A stretch of 64,000 nucleotides of DNA from Cheiracanthium punctorium. Its lineage: Eukaryota; Arthropoda; Arachnida; Araneae; Cheiracanthiidae. Of the stretch, positions 1-13,200 are shown piece by piece. The notes beneath the pieces are model-generated. The model searched no databases. It worked only from the letters and a program-made list of their open reading frames with translations, and was not told where the DNA came from. Location: assembly GCA_038373885.1 (NCBI GenBank), contig JAWZYV010016535.1, positions 620,001 through 684,000 on the forward strand, written 5' to 3'. Every line of letters begins with the position of its first letter. Position 1 is the first letter of the stretch. Position numbers and translations under genes: made by a program.

Positions 1-50
1 GCTGCTGCACCGGGTAAGGCAAAAGTGCCCGGAGCTCGCGAACCTCAAAC

Positions 51-1142
51 ATGGATAAGCTCTTTGGATCCCTAAAAAGCGTGCTTAAGCAGCAGTCTGT
101 TACAATTGACAACAATGTATTTCGCTTGCATTATAAAGTGACGCTTCCTATCTTGGTTGCTTTTAGCCTTGTGGTGACGGGCCGACAGTACTTGGGCGAC
201 CCCATAGAATGCATTTCCAAAGATGATGTCCCTTCCAAAGTTCTCAGCACATTCTGTTGGATTCATTCCACGTTCAGCGTTCAGAAAGCGTGGTTCAAGG
301 AGATCGGAAAAGAAATTCCGTATCCTGGTGTCGATAAGTATGTTGAGGGAGACACGAGAGTGTACCATGCATATTACCAGTGGGTGTGTTTCGTGTTGTT
401 TCTACAAGCCATCATGTTTTACATTCCCCGATATTTTTGGAAATGTCTCGAAGGCGGGAGGATAAAATCGATGGTCGAAGGCCTGAACAGCCCCGTGATT
501 ATTCAGTCAAAGAAGGAGACCAACCTGAAGCTGCTAGTTGACTACATGATAAACAACTTCAACAACAACGATACGTACGCTGCTTTGTATTGTATCAGCG
601 AAATACTCAACGTCATCAACGTGATCGGCCAGATGTACTTGATGGATACTTTCCTGGGCGGGTCGTTCAGTTCTTACGGCGCGGAAGTCATCAAATTTGC
701 CGAGTGGGACTGGACTCTCAGGTACGATCCCATGATTCGAGTGTTTCCTAGACTTACCAAGTGCACCTTCCACAGATATGGTTCGTCGGGCGACGTGCAG
801 AAGCACGATGCCATGTGCATTCTCCCCATCAACATCATGAACGAAAAAATCTATGTCTTCCTGTGGTTCTGGTTTGTTATAATGGCCGTGCTGTCATGCG
901 TGGCAGTTGCATACAGGATCATCCTCTTTGCATCCCATGAGGCCAGAGTTCGAAGTCTTAGAACCAGAGCGAATCTCGCCAAGGAGGAGCACATCGAAAT
1001 AGTTGTCCGAAAATGTAAAGTAGGTGACTGGTTTCTTGTCCACCTTCTTGCCAAAAACATGAATCCCATTAACTTTAAAGATTTTATGGCAGAGTTCTCG
1101 AGGAGTTTAGAAGGCAAAATCTACGACTCTTCAGATGCTTAG
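51..1142 (+). CDS. Innexin, intronless, 363 aa (Innexin-2-like paralogue)
   Basis: Subunit of invertebrate gap-junction channels and hemichannels in the plasma membrane; oligomers on adjacent cells dock to pass ions and small metabolites. Seen: one open frame from MDKLFGSLK to a stop at 1140-1142. Hydrophobic segments lie near residues 29-46, 111-127, 178-199 and 267-293, giving four membrane helices with both ends cytoplasmic. The family signature YYQWV is at 108-112. Extracellular loop 1 has Cys54 and Cys69, and loop 2 has Cys238 and Cys256, the conserved innexin pairs. Length matches the usual 350-400 aa. The start is the first ATG, in context CAAACATGG, and aligns with the starts of the other two innexins here. 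Possible poly(A) signals follow at 1302-1307 (ATTAAA) and 1469-1474 (AATAAA). Only 50 bp of upstream sequence is present, so a 5' noncoding exon cannot be judged. The family call is firm; orthology to a named innexin is not. Confidence 0.96.
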   Translation: MDKLFGSLKSVLKQQSVTIDNNVFRLHYKVTLPILVAFSLVVTGRQYLGDPIECISKDDVPSKVLSTFCWIHSTFSVQKAWFKEIGKEIPYPGVDKYVEGDTRVYHAYYQWVCFVLFLQAIMFYIPRYFWKCLEGGRIKSMVEGLNSPVIIQSKKETNLKLLVDYMINNFNNNDTYAALYCISEILNVINVIGQMYLMDTFLGGSFSSYGAEVIKFAEWDWTLRYDPMIRVFPRLTKCTFHRYGSSGDVQKHDAMCILPINIMNEKIYVFLWFWFVIMAVLSCVAVAYRIILFASHEARVRSLRTRANLAKEEHIEIVVRKCKVGDWFLVHLLAKNMNPINFKDFMAEFSRSLEGKIYDSSDA

Positions 1143-4100
1143 TGATTTGATTATTACTTTTCTCTTAAGTGTTCAATGCCAAAATGACTGTCAGAACTAT
1201 TTTTTTAAGTTCTAAACTTGTTTGCTCATTCAATCTTGGGATTTCGTTTAGTTATTTACTGGTTCAAGTATTAATTCGTGAGTGTGTTTGTGTTAAGTCT
1301 TATTAAAGACTTATTTTTCCAATTGTGTTTGTTTTTCTTATTCATTAATCCACACTTGAGGATTGAAGAAAGATAGAAAAGGTAGGTGAGATTTATGTAA
1401 TTTTTAACTTCTTATGCGCAATCATTGTCATCGCCCTTTTCAAGTGTTTTTCGATGCCTGTTATGAAAAATAAATTTCGGACATTAATTTTATGAAATGG
1501 TGATTTTCCCAATAAATAGCTCTAAAAAAGAAAGCGCGAAGGATTCAAAATTTTTTGCCACACCTTTTTATTTTGTTGAAATTAACTGCATTAATCGTGT
1601 ATTGAAAATAAGAAAATTGCTTTTATATTTTTGCGACTGGCGGAAAATATACCCCACGGAACGTTAAAGAATTAAATTAATGCCTTTAAAAATGCACAAA
1701 AATCTTAATTTATTATTTTCAGGTATTTCTACTTTCTTGAAATACACAAGTTGGTATTTATTTGATCATCTAATTATAAAGCAACTTACTAATAAGTAAT
1801 TTTAAAGTGTTTCAAAGAAAAAATTGAAATATTTGGAGCAGAAAAGTTTATATCAAAAGTGAAAATAAATAAATAAACAAGCATTATGAAGGTATTTGTA
1901 AAAAATAAATGCTGTTTAAGAAATGCTGCCAATTTATATTTATCGTTTTAATTCAAAGAAATATAAAAAGGAATGTAATTGAAAGTACTAAGCTATCGGA
2001 AATTTAAATTTAGAAGAATTATATTTATCCTTTATTTCATGGGTTATCCTTCGACAAATTAGCAGAAATTTCCCCATCATATGTACATGAAACTGATAAA
2101 ATATTATGATTCAATATATTTTATTTATATACTAATTAAGTTTGCTACAATTAAAGAACATGTAATCTTATACAAAAATAGAATCGTTTTCTTGCTAGTA
2201 AATTTTATCGATACAGTAAACTTGCATTTTATAAATAATCCCTATATACTGTGTTTCTGTATTTAAAAAATTATTTGCATTTAATAACAATCATAAAAAA
2301 TTTCAGAACTGATTTAACTTTTTCAGATACTACTTTTATAATTCTTGAATCTATTTGTGTCTTCTCATTCTCATACTTCTCATATAAATAATGTTTTCTC
2401 TATATTATAAATAAAATATAACAAATGACTCAAAATTAGAGTTTAATAAATCTTTAAATTCGTATACATTTTGCAAAAAATCAAATTTATCAAACTTGTT
2501 AATATGTTCATTAAAATATTTTTATTTAATTTCACCCAAACATTTTTATATATTTAATTGACTCTAGAATTTGAAAATTCGCAAAAATAACTTCTAGTTT
2601 TACCTTGAGATAAAAATGCCCTAACATGCGAGCTTTCGTACTATGAGCCATCATTAAGTCAATTTTTAAACTTGATATACGAAACAGAATTTGGGATATG
2701 AGCTTTCTACTAATGAAAATGTGAATTAAAAATAATAAAGGGGAAGAAAATTAAAATAACAGTGTTTGAAACACAATAAAAATGAACATTTTAAGCGACA
2801 CAAAAAGCTTATGTCTCTTCGGAAGAAATATACTAAGCGAAATTTCTGAATATAAGAATTTTTAGAGAATGAAACTATGTCTATAAATCATACTTTATAC
2901 AGTTGCAGATTCTATCAATTACTGTAAAAGTTCGGTTTTTCGAAGCACAAAAGTAGAATTATTTTCTGATAAATGAATCTATTTGTATTAACATATAACC
3001 GTAGTTTATCCTATAATTTATTTTTGACCGGGACATAATTTATAACTTACTTTGAATACCGAATTATTTTCATGCTTACTTTTATTTACTGATTTTTATT
3101 TAAATTTAAATCCGCTGAGCAAGAATTTTATTTTATCAAACGATTTAATTATCCAGTAATTTTACGAGTATGGGTAGAATAAAACTCGATAAAGTTTGAT
3201 ACTCAATGCAAGGTGTCCACCAACAACTGAAAAGTAGACTTTTACTACTAAATTAAAGATAAGGCAATTTGGGATTCTTTTTTTTTTTTTTTTTTTTTGG
3301 TAAAAAGAAAAGGCCATTTTCATACTATTTTTAAATATTTGACAACTTCTATATTTCAGGCTCATTCTCTCTATTTCATTATCATTCTACTAATTTGATG
3401 ATCAGGGTGGTTTTGTTATGCATTATTTCTATTTCTTTTTCAAGTTTTATCCACTATCAGAGAGTATTAGAAGCGTCCTTAGAACTGTCTATTTGCATGT
3501 CACAACTATTTTAGTGCAGCGTTTCCCAACTATTGATCTGCAAGCTACTAAAATTTAGAAAAATTATTCTATATTGACAACTATTTACGTTTGTAAAGCT
3601 ACTAAAGTTAGTATTTTTGTCTCCTGACAATGGTGGACAGACACCCTGTCAAAGGCTTTACTTTTATTTTCTTTTGATTCTTATGTTTATTTTTTTTATA
3701 TGAAGTAGTATTTTTTTGTATTATTTTTCTAATGCACTGAAAAATACTTTATTAGAAATAACCACATTAAAAATAAAATTAATAAATTGATTTTGTATTT
3801 AGTTAATTTTTATCCTTCTACTTTTGTAGAAACATTCTCTCTCTCTGGATTTCTAGAATTTTATATTTTTCAAAATTATAAAATTTGCTCTAATTTTCGT
3901 ACACAATTCTTATTTCTCATTCTTCTACGGTCTAATCTTGAAACTCTACATGTGAAATTTTCAACAGAATTCTCCGAAACTTCAAGTATAAGGAATTGCC
4001 TTTAGAAAATAGTCAACAGATTATTAAACCACAATCCTGGAAGAAAAACCGGATCCAAAAATTGGTTTCTATTAGAAATGATGACTTCTTGTTTTCAGTG

Positions 4101-7100
4101 TAAAAAGGAGAATAATATACTATATGCATCACTTACTCTAATAAAGGCGTTTACATTTCAGTACCTTAAAAGTTATACTTTGACTAACTTAAGTATTTCA
4201 AAGTGAACTGTAGTCCCAAATAACAGAAATGAAATAAAGACCTTTAACGATTTTTTCGAATAACAAGATTCACTTCACACAACGGGAAAAAAAAAAAAAA
4301 AAAAAAAAAAAAACATAATCAAACCTACGCGAACGCAGTTATTTCTCAAAAACAATTTCTTAAATACTGTAACACACTAGACAAATGAACACATTGTTTG
4401 TCTAATGTCATTTAACTGAAGAGTAGCACATTAGACAGTAGTTACTTTAGTAAATTTATCAGATGTTATGTCCGACGAAAACAATAATTTTAATTGAAAT
4501 TACACAAAAGTGAAAGAAGCCGTATTAAAATGTTATAAGACGAATGACATATTTTTATTGATCTGTAAGGTTTGTATTAATGCTGTGATATAAGCAGAAC
4601 TAAGACGAATATTTTACTAGGATTGGATTAAAAAATTCTCGAGTGTTTTAAATACATTTCTTTTGAAGTAAAGAGGTTTTCTTAACAGAATTATTCTCCA
4701 CGTCTACAAAGCGACCTCAAACCTGTTCTTTCATGAGAGCAAAATTTAACTTGAGAAAGGAAAAGGAAGGTCAAAGTGCACATTTTTGTAGTTTTTTTTC
4801 AATTTATTTCGGTTAATTCAGCATAATTTATCTAGTTTATTATTATTTAGCTTATTTTATTTTATTTTTTAAATTGTATTTTCTTAATATAATTTTCTGC
4901 CAATTCAGTTATTTATTTTGTCATACTTTTTTCTCTAATATCTAATGCAGTGCAAAAACACAATTAACTAAGCATTTGTTTTCCAAACTCCGTTATATGT
5001 AAGTTTGATTTATGAAAACTTAAGTATGTTTCTAAAGTAAGTGCCAGTAAATTTATGTTTAAGACATAGCATAACACAAAACTAATCATTCTTAAATTCC
5101 TTTTTATGTTATTGTTACAACATAAAACAATTTAGTTTTCGACTGATTTTTTTTTTTCATGAATCAGTATGATTTAAGAAATATATAATAAAAATCCTCA
5201 TAAAATCAGAATTCTAACTCAAACAATAAATATAACAACACATTTAACAATAATATATTCACAATAACAACAAAAATAATAATAGCAAAATCACTTATTT
5301 TACTTAAGCTTGGAAGCACACTTTCTTTAAGCCATTTATTGGTATACTTTTTATTGTATTTTTTAAACATCTAAAACAAATCAGAAAAATACCGAAGCTC
5401 TACATCATTTTTTGAAGTAGTAAATGTTTATTTATGTAATCTAAGAGTCATAAATTTTTTAAATTTATGAAGTGTTGCTCAGTTTATTTAATGATTTTCA
5501 GCAAACAAATTTTCCACGTTTATTTTCCCTTTTATCAATTTCTGGTTTAAAACTGGCATTTCTTGTGGGTGGGTGGAGGAGAGAGTTGATTAGTTTATTG
5601 TTCTGAATATCTGTAAGATTCCAGACATATGTCAAAATATTCAACCTTAAAGAGTTATTGACAAATTCCAAAGCTCGAACATTCTGTTTTGTAATTAGTT
5701 ATTGGTCCAACAACATTCGTGTGCTTTCCTCAAAATTGAGCCAAAGTCCCCAAGTTTGACAACTTTAGATATATATATGAAATATGACGCCTAAAATGTT
5801 TCCAAGATGAAGCCATAGCTTGTCGATATTTTCTACATTTTAACAGAAAGTGACAAAGTCTATCTTATTTATGGGGATTCAAAGTTATTCAATGGGGATT
5901 TTCAAGATTTATAACTCGTGCTCTAACCAATTTGCATGAAAAAAAAAGTTGGATTATTTAACACGTAAAACATTAATTTTGGACTAAAGTTAACCTTAAA
6001 AGAACAGATACTTTCCGAAATTGTTTCAATACTCCATCCTCTAAAAAGGACGGCACGTCTCAGTACAGTTTCAGTTAGTAGGTCACATTTATCAAAGTTC
6101 ATTAATTGAAAAAGATTTGAACTGTATAAATTGCGTACAGAGAAGTACTTGAAAAAATAAGTCCCACTATCAACCGTTGTATTTACTCGCACAAGGAGGT
6201 TTGTGTACTTGCCTCAACATTGTACTTAATTAACATGTTTGTGTGTGCTGAAGTTCGTAGTTTACAAATTCAAACATTTAGCAAAAATAAGCAGAATTCC
6301 ATTGCGTATATAAAAGGAAGAAACAATAAAACGACTTATATAACTTCGCACGTTTTTCTATCCTTAAGTGGGACTGCCGTCAAAACTATTTATCCATTAT
6401 CAAAAGTAAGCCCTAAGATAACAAACAGCGCAGTATTCAGAAGAAACAGCAACTACTAAAATAACTTTCGAGGAAGTACAAAGTAATGCGGTAATGAAAA
6501 TTGAAGGCAGAGTTAAAAGATGTGTTTGCAATCTTTCATTCTCCGAAAACTTCACACACATCGTAAAGGCAAATTAACCGAAACCATGTCTGCCAAGGAC
6601 GGCATAAATCTGTCACAAGTGCAGCGAATGCGAGTCGCACTGACAGAAAAGTGACATTTAATTGGTGTGTTGTAAATGAAAGCAAATTTATCGTCGAATA
6701 ATGGTTGTAAAGAGCAATAAAGATTTTTTTTTAATTTATTACGAGTAGAAAACTAGCTTAGTTTGAATCCCACCTGAAAGCGATACAAATGATTAATTAA
6801 TCACATATGTATCCAAAAAGGAGTGGACATAAGGGAATGACGCAACTTCATAGTCTAAGGCTTAGACTCTAAGCTGACAGTAGGAAAAATAATAGAGCCA
6901 AAAACTTGTATTTTCATGCATATTTTTATATTCTTAAATAAACATTGCTCATTTTGCCCCCATTTTACACAGTCCTGGATTAACCATTGCGATCAATTAA
7001 AAGGTACTAGTAATACTTATTTTAAGTGAGTTATGATTAAAAAAGCAAATGAAAGATTGCAGTACTCATTTTTCATTCACCTCATTTTAAGGCTTATTAT

Positions 7101-7551
7101 TAGCATGTTTGTTGCTTTTAGATGCTTTTATAATTTGTCTATTAGAATACAGTGTAACATTTTGGGGTCTTGCATTATTGTTCTAATATTGTTCAATTAA
7201 TTTAAAAGAGCTTGTGTGGTTGTTCATAAAATATTTTTCTCTTATTATTACAGGCACGAAATTTATAATGAATTTATACGGTAAATTGATGAAAAGTATC
7301 AATGGGATGAATGGCATTGTTTTTGACTCTCACAAAATTCTTCAAAATTTAGTTGCGTTGAAGAAAGTTTTATATGAAGAGTATTGAAAAAATTTCTTCC
7401 TGTACCATGGAGTATTTTGTTCGAGAGTTGTATCTTTCAAATAATTTGTTTCTCGTTGAATATTTTCAACCCAAATAGATTTAAAGAGAATGGGACAGAA
7501 ACAAGTTTGGCACACTATGTCAGAACTATAGTTAACGTGAAGGACATAGTA
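1143..7551. other. Gene-free AT-rich DNA downstream of the first innexin
   Basis: No convincing coding frame on either strand; the open frames are short, without recognisable domains. It holds a T run at 3278-3298 and an A run at 4287-4313. At about 3515 there is a hAT-like terminus (CAGCGTTTCCCAAC) with no partner identified. Otherwise I see only AT-rich low-complexity sequence. Confidence 0.7.
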
Positions 7552-7707
7552 ATGGAATTTGCTTAAGAAACCGCCTGTCTATTGTAACCGCTTACGTTCA
7601 ATTTTACTTTATAACCACCACACTTTTCAACCTTTGTAAGGTGACCAATTTTATAAAATACTAGTTTTGTTACTTCCTAGGGTGGTCACATTAGGCAGGT
7701 TGAACTG
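7552..7707. mobile_element. Short TA-flanked MITE, same family as the copies at 37.3 and 40.3 kb
   Basis: The left end reads ATGGAATTTGCTTAAG after a TA at 7550-7551. The right end reads AGGCAGGTTGAACTG before a TA at 7708-7709. The interior has the phrases TGTAACCGC, ACAACCACC-like and TTTGTAAGGTGACC, which recur in the better preserved copy at 37250-37424. It looks like a non-autonomous Tc1/mariner/pogo-group element of about 156 bp. The termini are decayed, so the left edge is less certain than the right. Confidence 0.6.
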
Positions 7708-10097
7708 TATATAGTTTTTAACAAGTGACCCCAAGAAGTGCAGTTACCTTGTTATACTAAAATGAAACACTCCTCTACTTTCCACCAAATATGGACGCTT
7801 CTGCTACAGCTGAAAAGAACAATTTCTAAAGTTTGCTGGAAGCGAAAATAGTCGTGTTAGGAAAATGGAAAACATATATTTGCCTTGAAATATCCACTAA
7901 AATTATTTTTTTTAATGAATTTTTCAAATCTTGTTTGAGATATATGTCATTGGAAATGAATCAAAGCATTTTTTTTAAATAAAAATTGTTGGTAAGTATT
8001 CACCATATTTCTGTTTTATGAACATATTTGTAAACTAAAGAAATACGGATTCTCTAAGAAGACTGAAAAAATTGAAAGTTCAGGGCTCAACACCAAGTTG
8101 GAAATGATCTAAATCTGTACTACTTCGAAATTTCTCTCAAATTTATTTACATGAAACAAAGTTATTTTAAAAGACATTTCAACATAAACATGCGAAATAA
8201 GTCTTGCTAGACTTACTGGTTATTCAAACACATTCCAACTCATCTGACATACCTCTTCTCCATTGTATATTAAATAAAAGAAGAATGATATTTTATAGTT
8301 CAAATAACAAATATTTTTCCTCGTGGATTCCGCAAAAATCTTGTTTCCGAAACTTTAATTAAAGTCTCGCTTTAATTTCGGTGCAAGGCTACAGCTATTT
8401 TATTTTAGCTTCCATTCCATTATTAAAGTAAATGTGAGAGCTCAATAGTCAACAAGAGAAACCATGAACTGTAAGAGATGTTGTGAAAATAAACTAGCAC
8501 TGTTTCAGCCAAATGCATGAATCTATCTTGCTAGCATCGGATGAGATGCTAGCAGCTACATTTTTTTGTTATACCTATGCGTTTGAATTAGTATGCACTT
8601 AAAATGCCACCTATTAAATGATATAATTGATTAAAATGTAACAGTCAAAATGTTTACGTTGGGTAATATTTTATGATATCGAAGAATTAAAAAGTTAAAA
8701 TATTGTTTCAGCGTACATGTAAGCAATACTGTAATTAATTTAGTATAGCAGTTAAACATAAATAAGCACTGCATGTACCTCTGAGAAAATAGTTGAGAAA
8801 TGAGTTAAGATAATTTAGTATACGGGCAATCTGTAGTTTAAAATGATAAAGTATATGTCAAGTAAAAATTTAAAAATCAAAAGAAAAATAAGCCATATTG
8901 AATTTTAATTATACATGTCACTAATTATATATTTCATTAAGCATATAACATAGATAGATCAGTGAGTGAACAAACCCAGTGAATTAAAAATGTTGTACAT
9001 ATGTATATTTAAAAATAAAGTTTTAAAGAGTTTCTTTCAGTCAACTGATTAGAAACAATAATTTCCTCCCATGCAGTAAAAAGCTATTTCACGCTTAATT
9101 GGTTTCCCAGGTCATGTCTTTCTCCTGAAAACAATAATCATTTTTTGGGGGGGTGTTGTATTGTTTTCTTACTGGGAATCTTTTTATATACTACACTAAG
9201 GTATGCGGTACCAAAACAGACGATGTTTGTACTCGTCGAAAATGGTCAACAACTAGATGTAAATATTAGCGGAACTTTTCCGTTTTGATAACATCGCTCA
9301 TCGCCAACTCCACCAAGTTACATTATTTCACAGTTAGACGGTCAAACCTGGCATCTTTTGATTATTTGAACAAAATCTATTATTTTGAAAATTTCCTTTT
9401 CTTGAAGAAATTCAATTGCGTCCTTTTCAATACTATATCAGTCCCACATTGTTAAATCCATATTTTATAATACGCTATCAAAGCTGCACACTGTTTAAAA
9501 AGTTCGAAAGTGTATTCTGTTATTTCCTGTTTCTTTTATATTTTTTAATCAAGGATACGAATTAAATAATGTAACCATACGATAAAAACACCAGGTTGCT
9601 AACTTAGGCACATTAACACTGGAGTTATTAAAAGAGAAAAGTAACCATTAGCAGAACCACGGAGTTCATGAAGGGAAGAGAAGGGCAGGGCACTGAGCAG
9701 TATTTTGAAAAAAAACCGCAGATGATCCAATTAAGAAATATTTATGTAGAAATTTGAGCAAAACGTTATCATCCTATAAAGTTATTTTTACACACTTGTA
9801 GAGTGTGACGTCAAGGAAGGCCATCCTGCACCTTCAAAACTTCTTTTCCAGTTACCTTGATAAAAGAGACTGTGTGATACTCCATAGGAAGGAGTTTTTA
9901 AAGCTTGTCCAATGGCCCTCCGTTACGTCATCACTCCACTAGCGTATAATCATTTCACAATGGAAATGACACCAATTGTGTCTTTTCATACATTTTGCAA
10001 CATCAGTACTTGGCATGGCCGCCAATGGCCTTTATGATGACAGCGAAAATATGTAGCAATCCCAAACTAAATAAATTTAATGCAGCTGGATAGATTG
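7708..10097. other. Gene-free AT-rich DNA
   Basis: No gene or bounded repeat recognised. A G run occurs at about 9147-9153. The interval 9800-10090 is a little richer in GC but has no identifiable feature. Confidence 0.6.
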
Positions 10098-10248
10098 CTC
10101 AATGCTGATAAAAGGGCAGCCGTTGCCATCGCTCGACTTAACTACCAGCAAGATGGCGGACGATCGAACGTTCATCGCGTGCCACAGAAGTAGAGACCCT
10201 TTTTTGACACAGACTGGCTGTGCTACGGCTGCCCCTTTTTCAGCATTG
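10098..10248. mobile_element. Small inverted-repeat MITE (GGGCAGCCGT ends)
   Basis: The left arm, about 10100-10134, reads CAATGCTGATAAAAGGGCAG then CCGT. The right arm, about 10216-10248, reads as its inverted copy (ACGGCTGCCCC then CAGCATTG). Between them is TTAACTACCAGCAAGATGGCG, a phrase shared with the perfect hairpin at 42566-42677, so the two are probably related. No clear TSD. Non-coding; an open frame crossing it on the minus strand is treated as chance. Confidence 0.5.
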
Positions 10249-13200
10249 GGAAAGGGTTGCGCCTCAAAGGGATAAAGAACAGTAAGGTATATAGCGAGGT
10301 GAAACTGACTGCCTTGGCGACTAGTATCACTTAATTCCATGAATGAACAATGTCTGTTCATTTATTGGGCTTGTAACCCTGTTTACTTGAACTCCCACAA
10401 AACAAAAATCCAATTCTTATAGATAAATTCCCCTAAATTTTTCACATAAATTACATAAAAAAACAAAAATAAATAAATAAATAAAATTCTCATACGGATA
10501 AATCGAAAATCTGTAATAAAAAATATATTATGATGTTTTAAAAAACAAATTGTGCCTAAGTGTTTATTTACTGGTCAGTTTGCCCTACATAATCGTTATA
10601 CATACTTTCTTTTCAAGCCTGTTTTAGCCTCGTTGAATCTGAAATCAATTTACGCTCCAATTACACCATATGTTACTGATATATTACAACATGAAAATGC
10701 TTTGCGAGCCCTTCCATACAGACGGATCGTCAAAATATCAAAAATGATAAGCACTTTCGAACAATGTTGTTTTAAAAGAGCTTAAAAAAGAAAATCGCAT
10801 ACTATTATAAAGGAAACTCGTAATCACACTCACAAACATGATTGTACCGTCTCGAAAAATAACCTCGACTACATAATTCTTGGGAGTTGGTTCTTTTTTT
10901 TTTTTTTTAATTGTAAAATATATTCTACTTTTTTTCTGTCGAGCCAACAAGTTCGGAGCATTTCTTCCTAATGGTCCCAGTTACTCAAACACGAAACGAG
11001 TTTTATAGCGGTTTTGTTTTTCTGCACTGCAGACGAAACTCGTCTGGACCAGGCTATCATTAACAAGAAAAGAGAAAAGAAGACTGTTCCCCTAAATAGA
11101 GATATGTTCCTTGCTCAAAAGCCAGTCGGACAGTGTCCATCGAGAACTAAAGTGCGATATCCCAAACACATGCGGAAAATTGATCGGCATCTACGATTAC
11201 TGTTCTAGTTTCAAACCTATAAAAAAAAGAAAAGTGCCGAGATTTTACGCCGTTTTCGATTGACTGAATTCAAATGTTCCTACTTTTAACAAAGAAAGGG
11301 TTGTAATTGTAAATTATGCCAGAAGTCAATGTATCGCTTTAGCATAATTTCTTTCTAAATGCATACAAAACATCCCTAAATATTTTATGATGGTTGATAA
11401 AAACGATAATTTGCTAGAAAGCGACACGAAAGAGAAATTCATGAAAAAATATACGATTTTTATGACGACCAGGAGAAAATTCAAATTGAACTTATGAGGA
11501 TTATCTATTATTCTCAGAAATTAAAAAATAAATAAATAAAAAGATAACTACTTGGAACGAATAGGCAAAAGGCTCAGAAAAATAAATTAGAGGCCCAAAG
11601 AAAATTAAAAAATAATAAAGAGAATGTAAGATAAGTGAATGGTAAAGAGTTTTAAAAACTAATAAAGTAGCAGCTAAAATTATAAATAATTACGAAAGAA
11701 CTATGCGCTAATAATAAGTCATCGTAATAGCACTTTGTTATTTTGATTAATAAATTTAACTGTATAGACATTCTAAGAGGAATAGATCGAATGATCATTC
11801 CTAAGTATTGAATGTAGAGTATTCAACATATAAAGGAAAAAGTAATCAATCCTTTATAGGAAAAAAAACTGGAAATTGACTCTTTTATATAGTACTAATA
11901 TTTAGAATTTTTCCAAAATTATTTTGTTACAAAGATCCCTTTTCTCAGTATTAAGGATTCAATAATGTGTTCACAAAGGTTTTACGTTTTGGCAGCTATT
12001 CACTCTTTTTGCTGTAGAGATCACTCTCTTACTTTTCATTAATTTTAATAGTATTATGAAAATGAAAAAAAGACATATTAGCACGAAAAAGGAGAAAAAG
12101 AAGGAGGACTTATACTGCATCTCTTTTCTTCAAGAAAAACGAGTGAAAGGAATGAAAGAAGTGTTGTCGACAAAGCTGGCTGCAACCACTGGGTTTTGCT
12201 TTCTGTATAAGTGTTTGTATATTTTATTAATACTCAAAACAATTCAAAATAAATACACCCAAATATGAAAATAAAGAGTACTGAAAATGACTAGGAAGTT
12301 AATTACGTGAAAAAATTCAGTAAAAGAAACGGTGTCTACAAACATTACATTGTTCTGATTTGAGGATTACCTAGAATTTTTAAAAACACTGACCTTTTTT
12401 AAGCACACTAATGGTGTGCTGTGAAGGGATATTTTCATGGGTAAGTTCTTGATAAATTTTTTCAAATTCAGTCTTTTATGAAATTTCAAACATCCAAGGA
12501 TGTCTAATTTTTTATTCGAAGTTACAGGATACTTCTGAGCTCTACTGCTGTAGTTCCGCAACGGACGCAAGCCAGCACTAAAATGCTGATAATTCTAAAA
12601 TTAAAGGTGTACTGAGACTGTTGTACAAAAAGATTATTAAAACTTTAAAGAGCCCTTTTTCGATCGATAAGTGAGTTCGACTTATGTCAATCATCCTTTT
12701 AGGTTCACAGTCAGCCATTCCAGCATTTTTTAAAAGCTAAACTAAGAATTTTAATATTAATGAAATTGTGTAAATTCAGATTATGTAATGACTTCAAACG
12801 AAAGTGATTTTCGGTATTGTGGTAAAATTTTAGTTCTGTTGGTCTGTCTTTCAATTTCTGAATAGGTATTTATGACTGATTTTAATCATTTTAGTTAATT
12901 TTTTTCTGACTTTTTTTTTTTTTTTTTTTTTTTTTTTGTCTTCTTTCTAGGTCAAGGAACGGATTCTCGAGTACACGATGCTTACACTTTGAAAATAATT
13001 TACAGACATATTTTTTTATGTTTATACTAGTTTAGAATTTTGGTATTATGACAGTACATGTTGTGTAATTCTTACGTAAATTTCAATAGTATGTTGCGCG
13101 ACCCCTGCCAGGAAAGTTTTTTGAAATTTGGGTGTTTTCCTGAAGTTTTAAGCCATTCGTACGGTAGAGAGGTTTTGTACCATGACCTTTTTTTAAAAAG